A stretch of DNA of 50,177 nt from Micromonospora sp. ATCC 39149 (GTDB lineage Bacteria; Actinomycetota; Actinomycetes; Mycobacteriales; Micromonosporaceae). This document shows positions 17,611 through 26,031 of this stretch, piece after piece; within the stretch, counting starts at the first letter, position 1; each line of letters begins with the position of its first letter. The notes beneath the pieces were generated by a model. The model did not search any database. It was not told the DNA's origin and saw only the letters and a program-made list of their open reading frames with translations. Position numbers and translations under genes: made by a program. Location of the stretch: the NCBI RefSeq assembly GCF_000158815.1, contig NZ_GG657738.1:594751-644927 (forward strand), read 5' to 3'.

Positions 17611-18603
17611 TCACTTCTTGCGGATGCCGACGAGGCGCTGGAGGAGGATGAACGCGAACAGCAGGCCGCCGATCACGATCTTGGTCCACCAGGAGCTGAG
17701 GCTGCCGTCGAAGGTGATCAGCGTCTGGATCACCCCCAGCACGAGGACCCCCAGCAGGGTGCCGAACACGTAGCCGGAGCCGCCCGTGAGCAGGGTCCCG
17801 CCGATGACGACGGCGGCGATCGTGTCCAGCTCCATGCCGATGGCGATCAGCGGGGCGCCCGACAGCGTGTAGAAGGACAGCAGGATGCCGCCGATGGCCG
17901 AGCAGAGCCCGCTGATCGTGTAGACGGCGATCTTCGTGCGCCCCACGGGCAGGCCCATCAGCAGCGCCGACTGCTGGTTGCCGCCGATGGCGTACACGTT
18001 GCGGCCCAGCCGGGTGTACGCCAGCGTGTACGCCGCGACCGCCACCACCGCGAGAGCGACCAGGACGCTCACGGTGACGAAGTTCTCGCCGATGCGGATG
18101 CGCTCCTGGGCCGCCGAGGTCCAGAACCCGTCGGTGATCGGGATGGACGCCGTGTTGATCCAGGTGCACATGCCCCGGGCGAAGAACATGCCGGCCAGGG
18201 TGACGATGAACGGCTGGATGTCGAAGAAGTGGATGACGCAGCCCATCGCGAACCCGAGGGTGGGGCCGATGAGCAGCGCGATCAGCAGCACCAGCGCGGG
18301 GTGCACGCCGTCATTGAGCAGCGACGCCGACACCATCGCGGTCATCGCCACCACCGAGCCGACCGACAGGTCGATGCCGCCGGTCAGGATGACGAAGGTC
18401 ATGCCGACCGCGACGACGAGCAGGAAGCCGTTGTCGATGAAGAGGTTGAAGACGACCTGGATGTTGGAGAAGGCGCGGTACTGCGAAACGCCGATGCCGT
18501 ACATCACCAGCAGCAGGGCCAGGGTGGCCAGCACCGGCACCTGCCGCTGCGGCACCCGCCACCAGGCCCGTGGGCCTCGCGCGGCCAGGGGGGTCGTGGT
18601 CAT
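17611..18603 (-). CDS. yjfF: Furanose-type sugar ABC transporter permease, YjfF-like
   Basis: 330 residues with about eight to ten hydrophobic helices. The BPD_transp_2 permease signature is present ([20 protein letters not shown], with LNLSVG-like EAA region), and [20 protein letters not shown] and [20 protein letters not shown] match the E. coli YjfF pattern I know. The start ATG (18603) overlaps the stop of the preceding permease gene as ATGA, so the two permeases are translationally coupled and form a heterodimer in the membrane. With the YtfQ- and YtfR-like proteins it makes a complete importer. E. coli YtfQRT-YjfF imports galactofuranose; the ara genes here suggest L-arabinofuranose as substrate, which is inference. 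Confidence 0.9.
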   Translation of the reverse strand: MTTTPLAARGPRAWWRVPQRQVPVLATLALLLVMYGIGVSQYRAFSNIQVVFNLFIDNGFLLVVAVGMTFVILTGGIDLSVGSVVAMTAMVSASLLNDGVHPALVLLIALLIGPTLGFAMGCVIHFFDIQPFIVTLAGMFFARGMCTWINTASIPITDGFWTSAAQERIRIGENFVTVSVLVALAVVAVAAYTLAYTRLGRNVYAIGGNQQSALLMGLPVGRTKIAVYTISGLCSAIGGILLSFYTLSGAPLIAIGMELDTIAAVVIGGTLLTGGSGYVFGTLLGVLVLGVIQTLITFDGSLSSWWTKIVIGGLLFAFILLQRLVGIRKK

Positions 18604-19670
18604 GCCGGGACCTGCTCCTTCTGCTTCTCGACGGGCGCCGCCGGGGGCGCCGTCGGCGCCTGCCGGCGCCTGAACCGGGCGCGGAACGCCGGCGCCTGGA
18701 TGAGGCAGACCGCGATCACCACGACCGCCTTGAACAGCAGGGTCGTCTGCGGGTCGATGTTCATGGCGTACACCGAGGTGGTCAGGGTCTGGATGATCAG
18801 CGCGCCCACGATGGTGCCGCTGAGGTAGAACCGGCCGCCGGCCAGCGAGGTGCCGCCGATGACCACGGCGAGGATCGCGTCGAGCTCCACCCAGAGGCCG
18901 ACAGCGTTGCCGTCGGCGCTGGAGACGTTCGCGGTCATCATGAACCCGGCGATCGCCGCGCAGGCGGCGCTCACCACGTACACCAGCAGGGTGATCCGCC
19001 GGGAGCGGATGCCGGCCAGCCGGCTGGCCTCGGCGTTGCCGCCGACCGCCTCGATGATCATGCCCAGGGCGGTGCGGCGGGTCAGCACCGCCACGAGCAG
19101 GGTCACCGCGAGGGCGATGATGATCGCGAACGGCAGCGTGAGCAGGTGCCCGACCCCGATCGTCTTGTACGGCTCGCTGTTGATGGTGATGATCTGCCCG
19201 GAGGTGATCAGCTGGGCCAGGCCCCGGCCGGCGACCATCAGGATCAGCGTGGCGATGATGGGTTGGATGCCGATCCCGGCAACCAGGATCCCGTTCCACG
19301 CGCCGAGCAGCAGGGCGATGCCGAACGCGATCGCCAGCGCGGTGAGCACCGCGCCGAGGCTGTTCTGGTCGGGCTGCTCGCTGATGTAGAGACAGGCTAT
19401 CGCGCCGCTGACGGCGGCCACCGAGCCCACGGAGAGGTCGATGCCGCCGGTGGCGATGACCAGGGACATGCCCAGCGCGACCAGGATGAGCGGGGCGCTG
19501 AGCCGGACGATGTCGATCAGGCTGCCGTACAGTTGACCGTTCTTCAGTTCGACCGAGAGGAAGCTCGGCCGGTAGACGGTGTTCGCCGCCAGCAACACGA
19601 CCAGCACCACCAACGGCCAGAACAGCCGGTGACCGGTGACCGGCGCGAGGCGGGCCTTGACTGTGCTCAT
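18600..19670 (-). CDS. ytfT: Furanose-type sugar ABC transporter permease, YtfT-like
   Basis: 356 residues, multiple membrane helices. The signature [20 protein letters not shown] and the downstream ATLILMVAGRGLAQLITSGQ, RTALGMIIEAVGGNAEASRL and LWVELDAILAVVIGGTSLAG correspond block for block to E. coli YtfT. The Pro/Gln-rich C-terminal tail (RRRQAPTAPPAAPVEKQKEQ) is an addition. ATG 19670 overlaps the stop of the ATPase gene (ATGA), and its own stop overlaps the start of the next permease. It forms the membrane pore with the YjfF-like partner. Confidence 0.92.
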   Translation of the reverse strand: MSTVKARLAPVTGHRLFWPLVVLVVLLAANTVYRPSFLSVELKNGQLYGSLIDIVRLSAPLILVALGMSLVIATGGIDLSVGSVAAVSGAIACLYISEQPDQNSLGAVLTALAIAFGIALLLGAWNGILVAGIGIQPIIATLILMVAGRGLAQLITSGQIITINSEPYKTIGVGHLLTLPFAIIIALAVTLLVAVLTRRTALGMIIEAVGGNAEASRLAGIRSRRITLLVYVVSAACAAIAGFMMTANVSSADGNAVGLWVELDAILAVVIGGTSLAGGRFYLSGTIVGALIIQTLTTSVYAMNIDPQTTLLFKAVVVIAVCLIQAPAFRARFRRRQAPTAPPAAPVEKQKEQVPA

Positions 19671-21211
19671 GCCTTCTCCAGCTCTTCCTGCCGAGCGCCG
19701 CTGGCGATGGCCCGCATGACGCGGTCGGCGTCGAGGGTGTCGTCGTTGTCGAGCTGGGCGACGAGCTGCCGGTCGCGCATCACGACGACCTTGTGGCTGA
19801 GCCGCAGCACCTCCTCCAGCTCGGCGGAGATGAACAGCACCGCCATCCCGCCGTCGGAGAGCTGCGCCACCAGGCGCTGGATCTCGGTCTTCGCGCCGAT
19901 GTCGATGCCCCGGGTCGGCTCGTCCAGGATCAGCAGCCGCGGCTCGGTGATCAGCCACCGGGCGAGCAGCACCTTCTGCTGGTTGCCGCCGGAGAGGTTG
20001 CGCACCGGCATGTCGGGATCGGCCGGCCGGATGCTCAGCGCCTTGATGTAGCGCTCGACCAGCTCGTCCTGCTTGCGCCTGGGCACCGGCCGCAGCCAGC
20101 CCCGGGTGGCCTGCATGGCCAGGATGATGTTCTCCCGCACCGACAGCTCGCCCACCAGGCCCTCGGTGCGGCGGTTCTCGGAGCAGAAGGCGACGCCCCG
20201 GCCGATCGCGGCCACCGGGTTGCGGATCGCGGTGGGCTCGCCGTCGACGGCGAGCCGGCCCTGGTCGGCCCGGTCCGCGCCGAAGAACAGCCGGGCGACC
20301 TCCGTGCGCCCCGACCCGAGCAGCCCGGCCAGCCCGACGACCTCGCCGGCGTGGATGGTGAGGCTGAACGGTGCGACCGAGCCGGTGCGGCCCAGCCCGT
20401 CCGCCGCCACGAGGGGCTGCCCCGCGGTGATCGCCGCACGGTCCCGGCCGGCCTCCGAGTCGAGGCGCTCCAGCGCGTCGAGCTCCTTGCCGATCATCTT
20501 CTCGACGAGGGCGATCTGCGGCAGCTCGGCCGTCGGGTACTCGCCGACGAGGCGGCCGTTGCGCAGCACGGTGATCCGGTCGGCGATGCCGTACACCTGG
20601 TCGAGGAAGTGGGTGACGAAGACGATCGCGATGCCGTCGTCGCGCAGCTGGCGCATGATCCGCAGCAGCTGGGCCACCTCGTCGGCGTCGAGGCTGGAGG
20701 TGGGCTCGTCGAGGATCAGCACCCGGGCGTTCACGTCGACCGCGCGGGCGATGGCCACCATCTGCTGCACCGCAAGGGAGTAGCTGCCGAGCGGCTCGGT
20801 GACGTCGATGTGCAGGTCGATGCGGGCCAGCAGCTCCTGGGCGCGGCGGCGCATCTCGCGCCAGTTGACGGCGCCGAGCCGGCGCGGCTCCCGGCCGATG
20901 AAGATGTTCTCCGCCACCGACAGGTTGGGGCAGAGGTTGACCTCCTGGTAGACGGTGCTCACCCCGGCCGCGGTGGCCTGCATCGGCCCGGCGAAGGAGA
21001 CCTGCTGGCCGTCGAGGGTGATCGTGCCGGCGTCCGTGCCGTAGACGCCGGTCAGCACCTTGATGAGGGTGGACTTGCCGGCGCCGTTCTCGCCCATCAG
21101 GGCGTGGACCTCACCGGGGAAGAGGCGGAAGTCGACGCCGTCGAGGGCGCGTACTCCCGGGAAGATCTTGCTGATCGCGGTCATCGTCAGGACCGGATGC
21201 CTCTGCGACAT
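19667..21211 (-). CDS. ytfR: Furanose-type sugar ABC transporter ATPase, YtfR-like, two nucleotide-binding domains
   Basis: 514 residues containing two fused ABC domains as in all sugar-type (CUT2) ATPases. First domain: Walker A MGENGAGKSTLIKVLTGVYG, signature-equivalent GSYSLAVQQMVAIARAVDVN, Walker B RVLILDEPTSSLDADEV, switch His in FVTHFLDQVYGIADR. The second has a degenerate Walker A (GLLGSGRTEVARLFFG), signature NLSGGNQQKVLLARWL and Walker B RLLILDEPTRGIDIGAKTE. The phrase RLFPGEVHALMGENGAGKST and FVTHFLDQVYGIADRITVLR are close to E. coli YtfR rather than AraG or RbsA. It energises uptake from the cytoplasmic side. It is preceded by a stable intergenic hairpin after the binding-protein gene. 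Confidence 0.93.
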   Translation of the reverse strand: MSQRHPVLTMTAISKIFPGVRALDGVDFRLFPGEVHALMGENGAGKSTLIKVLTGVYGTDAGTITLDGQQVSFAGPMQATAAGVSTVYQEVNLCPNLSVAENIFIGREPRRLGAVNWREMRRRAQELLARIDLHIDVTEPLGSYSLAVQQMVAIARAVDVNARVLILDEPTSSLDADEVAQLLRIMRQLRDDGIAIVFVTHFLDQVYGIADRITVLRNGRLVGEYPTAELPQIALVEKMIGKELDALERLDSEAGRDRAAITAGQPLVAADGLGRTGSVAPFSLTIHAGEVVGLAGLLGSGRTEVARLFFGADRADQGRLAVDGEPTAIRNPVAAIGRGVAFCSENRRTEGLVGELSVRENIILAMQATRGWLRPVPRRKQDELVERYIKALSIRPADPDMPVRNLSGGNQQKVLLARWLITEPRLLILDEPTRGIDIGAKTEIQRLVAQLSDGGMAVLFISAELEEVLRLSHKVVVMRDRQLVAQLDNDDTLDADRVMRAIASGARQEELEKA

Positions 21212-21248
21212 CCCACCAGGCCTTTCGTGTTTCGCGGAAGCGAGCGGC

Positions 21249-21278
21249 GGGGCCGCCGCGCCGTGGCGCGGCGGCCCC
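21249..21278 (-). terminator. Intra-operon hairpin between binding protein and ATPase genes
   Basis: GGGGCCGCCGCGC (21249-21261) pairs perfectly with GCGCGGCGGCCCC (21266-21278), 4-base loop, in the 73-base gap between the ytfQ-like stop and the ytfR-like start. It is likely a partial terminator or a 3'-end stabiliser that keeps binding-protein message in excess over the membrane components, as seen in other binding-protein operons. Confidence 0.6.
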
Positions 21279-21284
21279 CTCCGG

Positions 21285-22286
21285 TCAGTACTTCCGGGTC
21301 GGCAGAGCGGCCTTGGCCTGCTCCTGGGTGAAGGTGCCCTCCTGGGTCTCGACCCGGGCCGGGACCTCCTCGCCGGCCTTGACCTTCTTCACCAGGTCCA
21401 TCAGCTGGTCGCCGAGCAGCGGGCTGCACTCGGCGATGAAGTTGAACTTGCCGTCGGCCAGGGCCTGCATGCCGTCCTTGACCGCGTCGATGGTGATGAT
21501 GGTGATGTCCTTGCCCGGCACCTTGCCGGCCGCGGTGATCGCCTCGAGCGCGCCCAGGCCCATGTCGTCGTTGTGGGCGAACAGCACGTCGATCTTCGGG
21601 TTGGCCTTCAGGAACTGCTCCATGACCTGCTTGCCACCGGCCCGGGTGAAGTCACCGCTCTGCGACGCGACGATCTTCAGGTTCGGGTTGGCGGCGATCG
21701 CCGTGGCGAAGCCCTCCTTGCGGTCGATGGCCGGCGCCGAGCCGGTGGTGCCCTGCAGTTCGACGATGTTCACCGGGCCCGTGGCGGTCTTCTTCTGCTC
21801 GACCAGCCACTCACCGGCGAGGCGGCCCTCCTTGACGAAGTCCGAGCCGAGGAAGCTCTTGTAGAGGCTCTTGTCGGCCGAGTCGACGGCCCGGTCGGTC
21901 AGGATCACCGGGATCTTGGCGTCCTTGGCCTCCTTGAGCACGGTGTCCCAGCCGGACTCCTTGATCGGCGAGAAGGCGATCACGTCGACCTTCTGCTGGA
22001 TGAAGTTGCGGATGGCCTTGATCTGGTTCTCCTGCTTGCCCTGGGCGTCGTCGAACTTCAGCTCGATGCCGGCCGCGGCGGCGGACTCCTTGATGGAGTT
22101 GGTGTTCGCCGTCCGCCAGCCGCTCTCCGCGCCGATCTGCGAGAAGCCGAGGACGATCTTGCCGTCGTCGCCGCCATCCGAGCCGGTGTCGCTGTTGCCG
22201 CACGCGGCCAGGCCGGTGGCCAGCAGGCCGGCGGCCAGAATCGCGCCGAGCCCGCGGCGGGTGATGGTCGTGCCGGTCTTCAACAT
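21285..22286 (-). CDS. ytfQ: Furanose-type sugar-binding lipoprotein, YtfQ-like
   Basis: 333 residues. The signal peptide ends in a lipobox (ILAAGLLATGLAACGNSDTG), so the mature protein is anchored through Cys 29 outside the membrane. The binding core matches E. coli YtfQ in order: LGFSQIGAESGWRTANTNSI, DDAQGKQENQIKAIRNFIQQ, AKIPVILTDRAVDSADKSLY, VELQGTTGSAPAIDRKEGFA, SQSGDFTRAGGKQVMEQF and FAHNDDMGLGALEAI. YtfQ is known to bind hexofuranose; its placement with araB, araD and araA suggests that this one delivers L-arabinofuranose released by the GH43 enzyme. It is third in the operon, with 156 bases between it and araD that hold no gene. Confidence 0.93.
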   Translation of the reverse strand: MLKTGTTITRRGLGAILAAGLLATGLAACGNSDTGSDGGDDGKIVLGFSQIGAESGWRTANTNSIKESAAAAGIELKFDDAQGKQENQIKAIRNFIQQKVDVIAFSPIKESGWDTVLKEAKDAKIPVILTDRAVDSADKSLYKSFLGSDFVKEGRLAGEWLVEQKKTATGPVNIVELQGTTGSAPAIDRKEGFATAIAANPNLKIVASQSGDFTRAGGKQVMEQFLKANPKIDVLFAHNDDMGLGALEAITAAGKVPGKDITIITIDAVKDGMQALADGKFNFIAECSPLLGDQLMDLVKKVKAGEEVPARVETQEGTFTQEQAKAALPTRKY

Positions 22287-22442
22287 CTGATGACTCCTTG
22301 CGGGGGTGGGTGGGGTACCTACGAGGGCCGGGCCGCCACGGCATGCCGGACGGCACGGCCAACTGATGGTGCTGGGTGAGGTGCGGTGGGACGGGCCGGG
22401 CCCCTGACGGGTGCGGCCGGCCGGGACAGGGTCGGGCGGCGG

Positions 22443-23135
22443 TCAGGGGGTCGCGGAGGAAGCCCCGGGCTGCCCGTAGACGTTCTGGTAGCGGTCGTAG
22501 AGGGAGTCGATGTCCTCGCGGGCCATCGGCACCGGCCGGCCGAGCGTGCGGGCCAGGTGCGCGGTGCGGGCGACGTCCTCGCACATCACCGCCGCCTTGA
22601 CCGCCGCGCGGGCGTCCTTGCCGATGGTGAAGACGCCGTGGTTGCGCATGAGCACCGCCGGCGAGCGGTGCCCGGACAGGGTGGCCACGATGCCCTTGCC
22701 GATGTCGTCGCCGCCGATGAGCGCGAACGGGCCGACCGGGATCTCGCCGCCGAACTCGTCGGCCTGCGCGGTGAGGTGGCAGGGAATCGACTCGCCGCAG
22801 GCCGCCCAGGCGGTCGCGTAGGAGCTGTGGGTGTGCACCACTCCCCCGACCTCGGGCATCGCCCGGTAGACGTAGGCGTGCGCGGCGGTGTCGCTCGACG
22901 GCGACAGGTCGCCCTCCACCACCGCGCCGTCGAGGTCGCAGACGATCATGTTGGCGGGCCGCAGGTCGTCGTAGGAGACGCCGCTGGGCTTGATGACCAT
23001 CAGGTCCGCGCCCGGCACCCGCGCCGACACGTTGCCGGCCGTCCAGGCCACCAGGCCGTACCGGACCAGTTCGCTGTGCAGGGTCGCGACCTGTTCGCGC
23101 AGCCGCGTCACCTCGGCGCCAAGCTCGGGGCTCAT
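22443..23135 (-). CDS. araD: L-ribulose-5-phosphate 4-epimerase
   Basis: 230 residues, normal for class II aldolase/epimerase AraD. Seen: SELVRYGLVAWTAGNVSARV (phosphate-binding), MVIKPSGVSYDDLRPANMIV, SPSSDTAAHAYVYRAMPEVG, the zinc histidines in VVHTHSSYATAWAACGESIP and the third metal His in VLMRNHGVFTIGKDARAAVK. It converts L-ribulose-5-phosphate to D-xylulose-5-phosphate, feeding the pentose phosphate pathway. Its ATG overlaps the stop of araB by four bases, so kinase and epimerase are coupled. The last 15 residues are a short Pro/Ser-rich tail. Confidence 0.95.
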   Translation of the reverse strand: MSPELGAEVTRLREQVATLHSELVRYGLVAWTAGNVSARVPGADLMVIKPSGVSYDDLRPANMIVCDLDGAVVEGDLSPSSDTAAHAYVYRAMPEVGGVVHTHSSYATAWAACGESIPCHLTAQADEFGGEIPVGPFALIGGDDIGKGIVATLSGHRSPAVLMRNHGVFTIGKDARAAVKAAVMCEDVARTAHLARTLGRPVPMAREDIDSLYDRYQNVYGQPGASSATP

Positions 23136-24829
23136 GCCAACACCTCCAGGGGGACCGCGGCCTCACCGGCCGGGGAGTGGTCGACCGCCCGACGGGCGGC
23201 GTTGCGGATGGTGCGCAGCCGCAGCAGGGCGTCGTCGCCGCCCCGGCCGAAGTGGTCGTGCAGCCGCCGGTACTCGGCGTACAGCGCGTCGTAGGCGCGG
23301 GCCCGCTCCGGGTCGGGCCGGTAGACGTCGCGGTCGACGCGGCCCATCACTGCCGAGGCCGCCGGCACGTCGGGGTACTCGCCCGCGGCGACCGCCGCGT
23401 GGATCGCCGAGCCGAGCGCCGGGCCCTGCGCGGAGCCGATGATGCCCAGCGGGCGCTTCGTGACGTCGGCGTAGATCTGCATCAGCAGCGCGTTGTTGGT
23501 CAGTCCGCCCGCGACGATGATCTCGTCGACCGGCACCCCCGCCTCGGCGAACGCCTCGATGATCATGCGGGTGCCGAACGCGGTGGACTCCAGCAGCGCG
23601 CGGTAGACGTCCGGCGGCCGGGTGGCCAGGGTCAGCCCGACGATCACCCCGCTGAGGTCGTGGTTGACCAGCAGGGACCGGTTGCCGTTCCACCAGTCCA
23701 GCGCCACCAGGCCGTGCGCGCCGACCGGCTGGGCGGCAGCGGCAGCGGTCAACGCCTCGTGCGAGGCGTACCCGGCGGGGGCGGCGTGCTGGACGTACCA
23801 GCCGAAGATGTCGCCGACGCCGCTCTGGCCCGCCTCGTAGCCCCAGTGCCCGGAGCTGATCCCGCCGTCCACGACGCCGCACATGCCGGCCACCTCGGCC
23901 AGCTCGGTGCCGTTGACGACGTGGCAGGTGGAGGTGCCCATGATGGCGACCAGCCGGCCCGGCTCCAGGGCCTGGGCGGCGGCGGAGGTGACGTGGGCGT
24001 CGACGTTGCCGACCGCCACCGCGATCCCCTCGGGCAGGCCGGTCCAGGCCGCGGCCTCGGCGGTCAGCCCACCGGCCCGGGCGCCCAGCGGCGCGAGCGG
24101 ACCGTCGATCTTGGCGACGAAGTCGACGAAGCCCGGGTTCAGCGCGGCCAGGTACTCCCGCGACGGGTACCGGCCGTCCTGCCGGATGCCCTTGTAGCCG
24201 GCGGTGCACACGTTGCGGGTCTCGACGCCGCAGAGCTGCCAGACGATCCAGTCGGCGGCCTCGATCCACCGCTCGGCCCGGTCGTAGACCTCCGGGTCCT
24301 CCTCCAGCAGTTGCAGGCCCTTGGCGTACTGCCACTCGGCGGAGATCTTGCCGCCGTAGCGGCCGATCCACGGCTCGTTGCGGGAGTGGGCCAGGGCGTT
24401 GATCCGGTCCGCCTGGGGCTGGGCCGCGTGGTGCTTCCACAGCTTGACCCAGGCGTGCGGGCGGGTGCGCAGATCGGGCAGCTCGCACAGCGGAGTGCCG
24501 TCGGCGAGGGTGGGCAGCACGGTGCAGGCGGTGAAGTCGATACCGATGCCGACGACCCGCTGCGGGTCGACGCCGCTGGCGGCCAGGGCGGCCGGCACGG
24601 CGTGCCGGAGCACGTCACGGTAGTCGTCCGGGTCCTGCAGGGCCCAGTCGGCGGGTAGCGCCTGGCCGTCGACGGCAAGTACCGTATCCATCACGGCCTG
24701 TCGGTACTCGTGCACCGCCGTGCCCAGTTCGGCGCCGTCACCGACCCGCACCACCAGTGCTCGACCCGACAACGTGCCGTAGTCGACGCCGACAACGTAC
24801 CGGTCACCCGGTCCGGTCGAAACGCTCAT
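23132..24829 (-). CDS. araB: L-ribulokinase
   Basis: 565 residues, the usual AraB size. FGGY kinase features: N-terminal ATP-binding strand VVGVDYGTLSGRALVVRVGD, GIGIDFTACTVLPTLADGTP, substrate-binding HAWVKLWKHHAAQPQADRI and RNEPWIGRYGGKISAEWQYA, the ADP-binding AIMGTSTCHVVNG and the C-terminal IIVAGGLTNNALLMQIYADV. It phosphorylates L-ribulose with ATP in the cytosol. First gene of the seven-gene arabinose operon; GGAGG lies 5 bases upstream of the ATG, and a promoter with an embedded operator lies within 60 bases of the start. The stop overlaps araD. Confidence 0.96.
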   Translation of the reverse strand: MSVSTGPGDRYVVGVDYGTLSGRALVVRVGDGAELGTAVHEYRQAVMDTVLAVDGQALPADWALQDPDDYRDVLRHAVPAALAASGVDPQRVVGIGIDFTACTVLPTLADGTPLCELPDLRTRPHAWVKLWKHHAAQPQADRINALAHSRNEPWIGRYGGKISAEWQYAKGLQLLEEDPEVYDRAERWIEAADWIVWQLCGVETRNVCTAGYKGIRQDGRYPSREYLAALNPGFVDFVAKIDGPLAPLGARAGGLTAEAAAWTGLPEGIAVAVGNVDAHVTSAAAQALEPGRLVAIMGTSTCHVVNGTELAEVAGMCGVVDGGISSGHWGYEAGQSGVGDIFGWYVQHAAPAGYASHEALTAAAAAQPVGAHGLVALDWWNGNRSLLVNHDLSGVIVGLTLATRPPDVYRALLESTAFGTRMIIEAFAEAGVPVDEIIVAGGLTNNALLMQIYADVTKRPLGIIGSAQGPALGSAIHAAVAAGEYPDVPAASAVMGRVDRDVYRPDPERARAYDALYAEYRRLHDHFGRGGDDALLRLRTIRNAARRAVDHSPAGEAAVPLEVLA

Positions 24830-24857
24830 GACATCCTCCGCTCACTTGCTGGCAACA

Positions 24858-24886
24858 GTGTTAGCGCTCACATGTCGGGTCGTCAA
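24858..24886 (-). promoter_or_regulatory. Arabinose operon promoter with LacI-type operator over the -10 box
   Basis: On the minus strand TTGACG (complement of 24881-24886), a 17-base spacer and TAACAC (complement of 24858-24863) form a promoter about 30 bases before the araB start. The palindrome TGTTAGCGCTCACA (plus-strand 24859-24872) overlaps the -10 box and spacer. Its AGCGCT centre is the usual core of LacI/GalR-family operators, so a bound repressor would block the polymerase. The LacI protein at 14905-15933 is the first candidate, the one at 26032-27045 the second. Confidence 0.75.
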
Positions 24887-25853
24887 GATGCTTTCCGCCA
24901 GGATTCTCCGGACCGTTACGCGGCACCGGCTCCCGCCTAGGCTCCCTGCCGACGGCGACCCAAACGGGGCCACAGCCCGACGCCGCGCCAGCGCAGGAAC
25001 ACCACCACCCGGGGCATGTGCGCGTTCACAAGACCGTGGAGCCGCGTGAGGCGGGCGACGGGCTACCGACGCCCCATCGCGCCCACCCCGCACCCGATCG
25101 GGCGCGGCCCGACGACCACGACCCCGACAGCCCGCGCAGCCTAACGCCACCGCCGCGACAGGGTGGCACGGCCATGGCCGGGATACGGTCCCGCCCGTCA
25201 ACCGGCACGATTTTCGGCCACGCGGCCGAGCACCGGGACCGAAACCTTCCGGCGCATCCGACAAGCCGGTCCCGTCGACAATTCGCATAGACATATATCT
25301 ATCAAACATAGGTGGAAACCGCCGATCCGCCGCCCCAGGAATCGATCGGCGCGTCGACGCGGAACCGGGCGACCCGGCGAATGTCGCCGCACCGCCCGGC
25401 CGGCGTCGGCGAGCGGCGGAGCGCCAGGTGAAGGGATCCTCCCCGCAGCGGGGCCGCGACCACCACCGGCCCCTGCGGCACCATCACCCCCTCCGCGGGG
25501 CTTGGCGGCGCGACCACGAGCGTGCGGGCCCAACAGTTGGCAGGGCGACACCGGAGTCGGCACGGCGCCACCGGCAAGGCCGTCCGCTGGACCAGTGCGA
25601 CGATTCTCCCGGCCGCCACAAAGGCAGGCACGCGCCATAACGGGAATTGCGCTCCGGGGACGCCCGAGAGGCGGTCGAACCGGCCGAATCGCAGATCCAC
25701 CCCGACCGACCGCCCCGGTCCCCCCCGTGACGGACCGGATCGGCCGTCCGGTGGTGCGCCCGAGCGGGGCGACCCGCCCCGGACACCGGGTCGACGTCAC
25801 CCCGCCCGGCGGCGTCGACCCGGCCGACAGCGAGCACGGGGCGATCACCGTAC
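24887..25853. other. Long non-coding interval upstream of the arabinose operon
   Basis: About 970 bases in which I find no convincing gene on either strand; open frames here have Arg/Pro/Gly-rich translations and no ribosome binding site. One conspicuous AT-rich patch lies at 25286-25311 (CATAGACATATATCTATC, then AAACATAGG), containing the small dyad ATAGA/TCTAT; elsewhere the interval is ordinary GC-rich sequence with short inverted repeats. It may be the eroded site of a lost gene or a long regulatory region. Confidence 0.5.
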
Positions 25854-25995
25854 CCGAAAGTTTCGGTACCGTTTCGAACGGAAGCAGACTAAGCGCCGGG
25901 CGCGAACGCGGTCAAGAGCAGCCCATCGACGCGTCGAAACTCGCGCCGCAATTTCGAGACCCCCCGCCCCATATCGTCGAAACTTTCGAGATATG
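25854..25995. promoter_or_regulatory. Cluster of CGAAA-N-TTTCG operators upstream of a LacI gene
   Basis: CCGAAAGTTTCGG (25854-25866) and TCGAAACTTTCGA (25977-25989) are perfect odd palindromes with the same core. The second is flanked by CATATC (25970-25975) and GATATG (25990-25995), extending it to a 26-base dyad. A looser related site, CCGTTTCGAACGG, lies at 25869-25881. The nearer perfect site ends about 35 bases before the LacI ATG at 26032, so autoregulation is likely. Confidence 0.65.
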
Positions 25996-26031
25996 CTGCC
26001 CCCGGTCCGGTGAGCGTGCGAGGGAGATGCC

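Noticed and set aside
25198..25848. 216-codon minus-strand frame in the gap upstream of araB
   Set aside because: Arg/Gly/Pro-rich translation without motif, no ribosome binding site, and it covers the AT island; not supported as a gene.
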